Source: an uncultured Muribaculaceae bacterium
GTDB taxonomy: Bacteria > Bacteroidota > Bacteroidia > Bacteroidales > Muribaculaceae
Direction of reading: 5' to 3'
NCBI GenBank assembly: GCA_910586995.1
Contig: CAJUKZ010000009.1
Location: 19,489-83,488, forward strand
Length of the DNA: 64,000 nucleotides
This document shows positions 61,490 through 64,000 of the stretch, piece by piece. The translations under genes and the position numbers were made by a program. Position 1 is the first letter of the stretch. Every line of letters begins with the position of its first letter. The notes beneath the pieces were generated by a model. That model was not told where the DNA came from. It searched no databases and saw only the letters and a list, made by a program, of their open reading frames with translations.

Positions 61490-63172
61490 ATGAACCGTAA
61501 ATTGACATTCACCCTGGCGATCAGCGCTGCACTTGCGATGACGTCATGCGGTAAGAAGCTCGGCCAGTTCGTTGCCGATAACTTCACTGTTAACCCCAAT
61601 CCTCTCGAAGTAGTGGGCGAGCGTGTTCCCGCCACAATCACGGCCAACGTCCCCGCCAAGTTCTTCGTAAAGAACGCCGAGGTGACAGTTACTCCCTACC
61701 TCGTGTTCGCCGGTCAGGAAGTTGCCTCACAGGCATATTCTTTCCAGGGCGAGAAGGTACGCGGCAACAGCCCCGTGATCTCATATGACAACGGCGGTAC
61801 AGTCACCATCCCCGTGATGTACAACTATCAGCCCGAAATGGCCAACAGCGAACTCTATCTTGACTTCAACGTTCGTCAGGGCGGCAAGCAGTATGTTCTT
61901 CCCCGCGTGAAGGTAGCCGACGGCGTGATCGCCACAGCAACCCTCGCCGACGCCGGCACAGTGACACCTGCCATCACTCCCGATAAGTTCCAGCGCATCA
62001 TCAACGAAAAATACGCTGCCGACATCCGCTTCCTCATCAACCAGGCTAACATCCGCCCCGACCAGCTCACAAGCCAGCAGATGGACGACCTCCGCGCTCA
62101 GATCGTAGAGGCTAACAATGCCGAGAACCGTGTGATCGAGGACATCAACATCCAGAGCTACGCTTCGCCCGACGGTGCTCTCTCTTTCAACGAGAAGCTG
62201 GCCGAAAAGCGCGAGCAGAACACTCAGAACTACATGACCAACTGGATGAAGAAAGACAAGATCTCTTTCAACGACCTCACCGCTCAGTTCACCGCTGAAG
62301 ACTGGGAAGGCTTCCAGAAGCTCGTTGCCGCAAGCAACATCCAGGACAAAGACCTCATCCTCTCTGTACTGACAATGTACAAAGATCCCGAGCAGCGCGA
62401 GAAGGAAATCCGCAACCTCGCCAACGTATTCGATCAGCTCGCCGATCAGATCCTTCCCCAGCTCCGTTACTCCCGCATCGCAGCTTCGATCAACGTGATC
62501 GGCAAGAGCGATGAGGAACTCATGGCCGCTTACGAGAAAGATCCCTCGACCCTCACAGTCGACGAACTTCTCTACACCGCTACACTGACCGACGACAACG
62601 CCAAGAAGATCAAGATCTATGAGGCTGCCGCACGTCAGTATCCCAACGACTACCGTTGCTTCAATAACCTCGGTATGGCTCAGTACGAAGCTGGCGACTA
62701 CGCTGCTGCTGCACGCAACTTCAACAAGGCCGCTCAGCTCGACAGCCGCTCAAACGCTGCCAAGATGAACCAGGGTCTCACCGCTCTCGTCGACAAGAAC
62801 TACTCCAAGGCTAAGCAGGACTTCGGCGCTGCCGCAGGCGCTGAAGGTCTCAACGACGCTCTCGGTGTATACTACCTCAAGATGGGCGACAACGCCGCTG
62901 CCGTTAAGGCATTCGGCAACAGCGCTACCAACAACGCCGCTCTCGCTCAGATCCTCACCAAGGACTACAGCAAGGCTAAGAACACTCTCAGCGCTGTGAA
63001 GAACCCCAACGCTACCACATACTACCTGATGGCAGTAGTAGGTGCTCGCACCAACAACCAGCAGATGGTCGACAATAACCTCCGTCAGGCTGTGAAACTC
63101 GACAACGCTATGGCCGCACGCGCCAAGACAGACCTTGAGTTCGCTAACTACAACCTCAACGGCATTCTCTAA
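61490..63172 (+). CDS. OmpA-like/TPR lipoprotein, highly expressed
   Basis: A 560-residue lipoprotein (lipobox MTSC, Cys20). The N-terminal 150 residues are beta-rich (VERVPATI-type and VKNAEVTVTPYLVFAGQEV); a central part holds DINIQSYASPDGALSFNEKLAEKR, the pattern of the OmpA peptidoglycan-binding motif; the C-terminal 200 residues contain TPR-type helical repeats (CFNNLGMAQYEAGDYAAAARNFNKAAQLD). Codon use is extreme: Asn, Asp, Tyr, Ile and Leu codons end almost always in C, unlike most genes in the window, which marks a very highly expressed protein. I start at 61490; the frame extends upstream but without a signal peptide. It ends at a strong terminator. Confidence 0.88.
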   Translation: MNRKLTFTLAISAALAMTSCGKKLGQFVADNFTVNPNPLEVVGERVPATITANVPAKFFVKNAEVTVTPYLVFAGQEVASQAYSFQGEKVRGNSPVISYDNGGTVTIPVMYNYQPEMANSELYLDFNVRQGGKQYVLPRVKVADGVIATATLADAGTVTPAITPDKFQRIINEKYAADIRFLINQANIRPDQLTSQQMDDLRAQIVEANNAENRVIEDINIQSYASPDGALSFNEKLAEKREQNTQNYMTNWMKKDKISFNDLTAQFTAEDWEGFQKLVAASNIQDKDLILSVLTMYKDPEQREKEIRNLANVFDQLADQILPQLRYSRIAASINVIGKSDEELMAAYEKDPSTLTVDELLYTATLTDDNAKKIKIYEAAARQYPNDYRCFNNLGMAQYEAGDYAAAARNFNKAAQLDSRSNAAKMNQGLTALVDKNYSKAKQDFGAAAGAEGLNDALGVYYLKMGDNAAAVKAFGNSATNNAALAQILTKDYSKAKNTLSAVKNPNATTYYLMAVVGARTNNQQMVDNNLRQAVKLDNAMAARAKTDLEFANYNLNGIL

Positions 63173-63208
63173 TAAATAGAATTCCGGGGAGATCCCCACA
63201 CATAACTG

Positions 63209-63250
63209 CCCGTCCTGAGAAGCAAGTCTCCTCAGGACGGGTGTTTTATT
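63209..63250 (+). terminator. Terminator after the OmpA/TPR gene
   Basis: A perfect 11-bp stem (CCCGTCCTGAG 63209-63219 with CTCAGGACGGG 63231-63241), followed by TGTTTTATT. Confidence 0.92.
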
Positions 63251-63488
63251 GTATAATTATATAATAATGTACGCCAATAACTGTCCGCAGGCGAGTGCGT
63301 TCTCTCGGACACTCCTCAGCGGGGTATGTCGCTGTAATCAGGTAGCCACCCTGCGTATGGCATATGGCAGTGCCGCCTATCTATGGTCTGTGCGTCATAT
63401 ACACCCTGCTGAGCATAGGGTATCTTCAGGTACTGCGGCTCGGACAGGTGTATGTAGGCGAGGGCGTCCGGAGGACGCTGATTTAGTA

Positions 63489-63690
63489 GTAACCGGGTAC
63501 ACCGGAGCGTGTAGCGCAGGTGTGCCCGGGTGGCATGGAGAGAGATGAGGTGTCCGGTAGGACACCGATTTATGGCAGATATAGCAGTTCTTCTGGGTCA
63601 TAGGTAGTAAATCGGCCTCCTGCCGGATGCCATAGTGTGAGATAGGACGTCCCGGGCACACCTCGCCAATGGCTCGGTGTACCCGGTTAC
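63489..63690. repeat. Large nested palindrome (about 200 bp)
   Basis: The outer arms 63489-63504 and 63675-63690 pair perfectly over 16 bp. Inside, 63518-63530 pairs with 63651-63663 (13 bp), TGGCAT at 63531 with ATGCCA at 63627, and CGATTTA at 63566 with TAAATCG at 63608, plus a local hairpin at 63549-63566. All can form at once as one long branched stem. Confidence 0.88.
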
Positions 63691-63816
63691 TTGTGAATCA
63701 GTGTCCTTTCGGACACTCCTCAGTCATGGCACGTCGCTGTGGTCAGGTAGACACTCTGAGAGGCATGCGGTCATCTTCAGGTACTGTGGATCGGACAGGT
63801 GCATGCAGGCGAGTGC

Positions 63817-64000
63817 GTCGCTATGTCAGGTAGACACCCTGAGAGGCATGCGGTCATCTCCTGGCGCTATGGCTCGGACAGGGACATGCAGGTGAGGGCG
63901 TCGCTATGTCAGGTAGACACCCTGAGAGGCATGCGGTCATCTCCTGGCGCTATGGCTCGGACAGGGACATGCAGGTGAGGGCGTCGCTATGTCAGGTAGA
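63817..64000. repeat. 83-bp tandem repeat units
   Basis: Units 63817-63899 and 63900-63982 are near-identical and directly adjacent with no spacer; a third starts at 63983 and is cut by the window end. Confidence 0.95.

Larger units (their letters stand above)
63270..64000. repeat. Non-coding field of degenerate repeats, hairpins and an 83-bp tandem array
   Basis: From 63270 to the window end there is no believable gene. The landmark GTCGCTATGTCAGGTAGA recurs at 63817, 63900 and 63983, an exact 83-bp period with near-identical units; an older 84-bp unit starts at 63733 and a degenerate one near 63328. 83 is not a multiple of three, so reading frames through the array change each unit. Short hairpins of the type GTGTCC-N4-GGACAC recur (63464, 63549, 63701). 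The array continues beyond the window. Confidence 0.9.

Noticed and set aside
63249..63895. Short open frames inside the terminal repeat field
   Set aside because: They cross hairpins and an 83-bp repeat that changes frame each unit, with no start signals or protein features.
63733..64000. CRISPR array at the window end
   Set aside because: The repeated unit is 83 bp, units are directly adjacent and nearly identical throughout, and there are no unique spacers or cas genes.
1..64000. tRNA, rRNA, tmRNA or IS elements
   Set aside because: No tRNA T-arm signature in a cloverleaf context, no rRNA-like segment, and no transposase with terminal inverted repeats was seen on reading both strands; a covariance-model scan would be decisive.

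Overview
The window comes from a Bacteroidales chromosome, most likely a gut Muribaculaceae-like member (the family is inference). GC is moderate. Many starts are preceded by the Bacteroidetes promoter TTTG-N19..21-TAnnTTTG rather than a -35/-10 pair. The gene content is typical of the order: TonB receptor, TamL lipoprotein, DUF3332, DUF4836, DUF4876, PCMD, an AIR-synthase-like PurM, EtfBA with an acyl-CoA dehydrogenase, and many lipoproteins. TAA, TGA and TAG all end ordinary genes. No tRNA, rRNA, IS element or CRISPR array was recognised.

Layout. 0-4.1 kb: end of an RND efflux operon (pump, NodT-type outer membrane factor) followed by a divergent LpxA-like acyltransferase. 4.2-9.0 kb: YqgE on the minus strand, then a plus-strand operon of ThiE-like protein, LPG-synthase-like membrane protein, NfeD protease and IspE. 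9.1-10.9 kb: grpE-dnaJ. 11-13.8 kb: minus-strand ugd plus Wzx-like flippase. 14-19.4 kb: two paralogous outer membrane barrels, a PCMD lipoprotein, a DUF308-like protein, a YhhQ/VUT transporter and a YjjG-like HAD phosphatase. 19.4-20.7 kb: an orphan phage capsid-like gene interrupted by one in-frame TAG. 20.9-24.3 kb: GlmU-like protein and a CPA2 antiporter. 24.4-29.6 kb: DUF3332 lipoprotein, MltF-like transglycosylase, PurM, and a secreted repeat protein. 29.7-38.3 kb: a four-gene cluster of TonB receptor, DUF4876 lipoprotein, DUF6850-like barrel and M16 protease that resembles a protein/peptide import-and-digest system. 38.3-42.5 kb: ROK kinase, HAD phosphatase, TamL. 42.8-46.4 kb: etfB-etfA-acyl-CoA dehydrogenase. 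46.7-50.6 kb: beta-lactamase-fold lipoprotein and DNA polymerase I. 50.7-53.5 kb: an AT-rich accessory island with two small hypotheticals and two tandem KilA-N genes, each frameshifted. 53.7-63.2 kb: malic enzyme, DUF4836 lipoprotein, secreted muramidase, PepD, a small membrane protein, an OmpH/Skp lipoprotein and a highly codon-biased OmpA/TPR lipoprotein. 63.25 kb to the window end: non-coding 83-bp tandem repeats and nested palindromes that continue past the edge.

The most unusual signal is in the KilA-N pair. Each copy carries a long DNA palindrome centred on the same Glu-Phe codon pair. The two palindromes differ in sequence, yet the changes on one arm are matched on the other, so the palindrome itself appears to be selected inside the coding sequence. 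Next are the orphan capsid gene with its amber codon, the terminal repeat field and the Fus-like TonB/M16 cluster.
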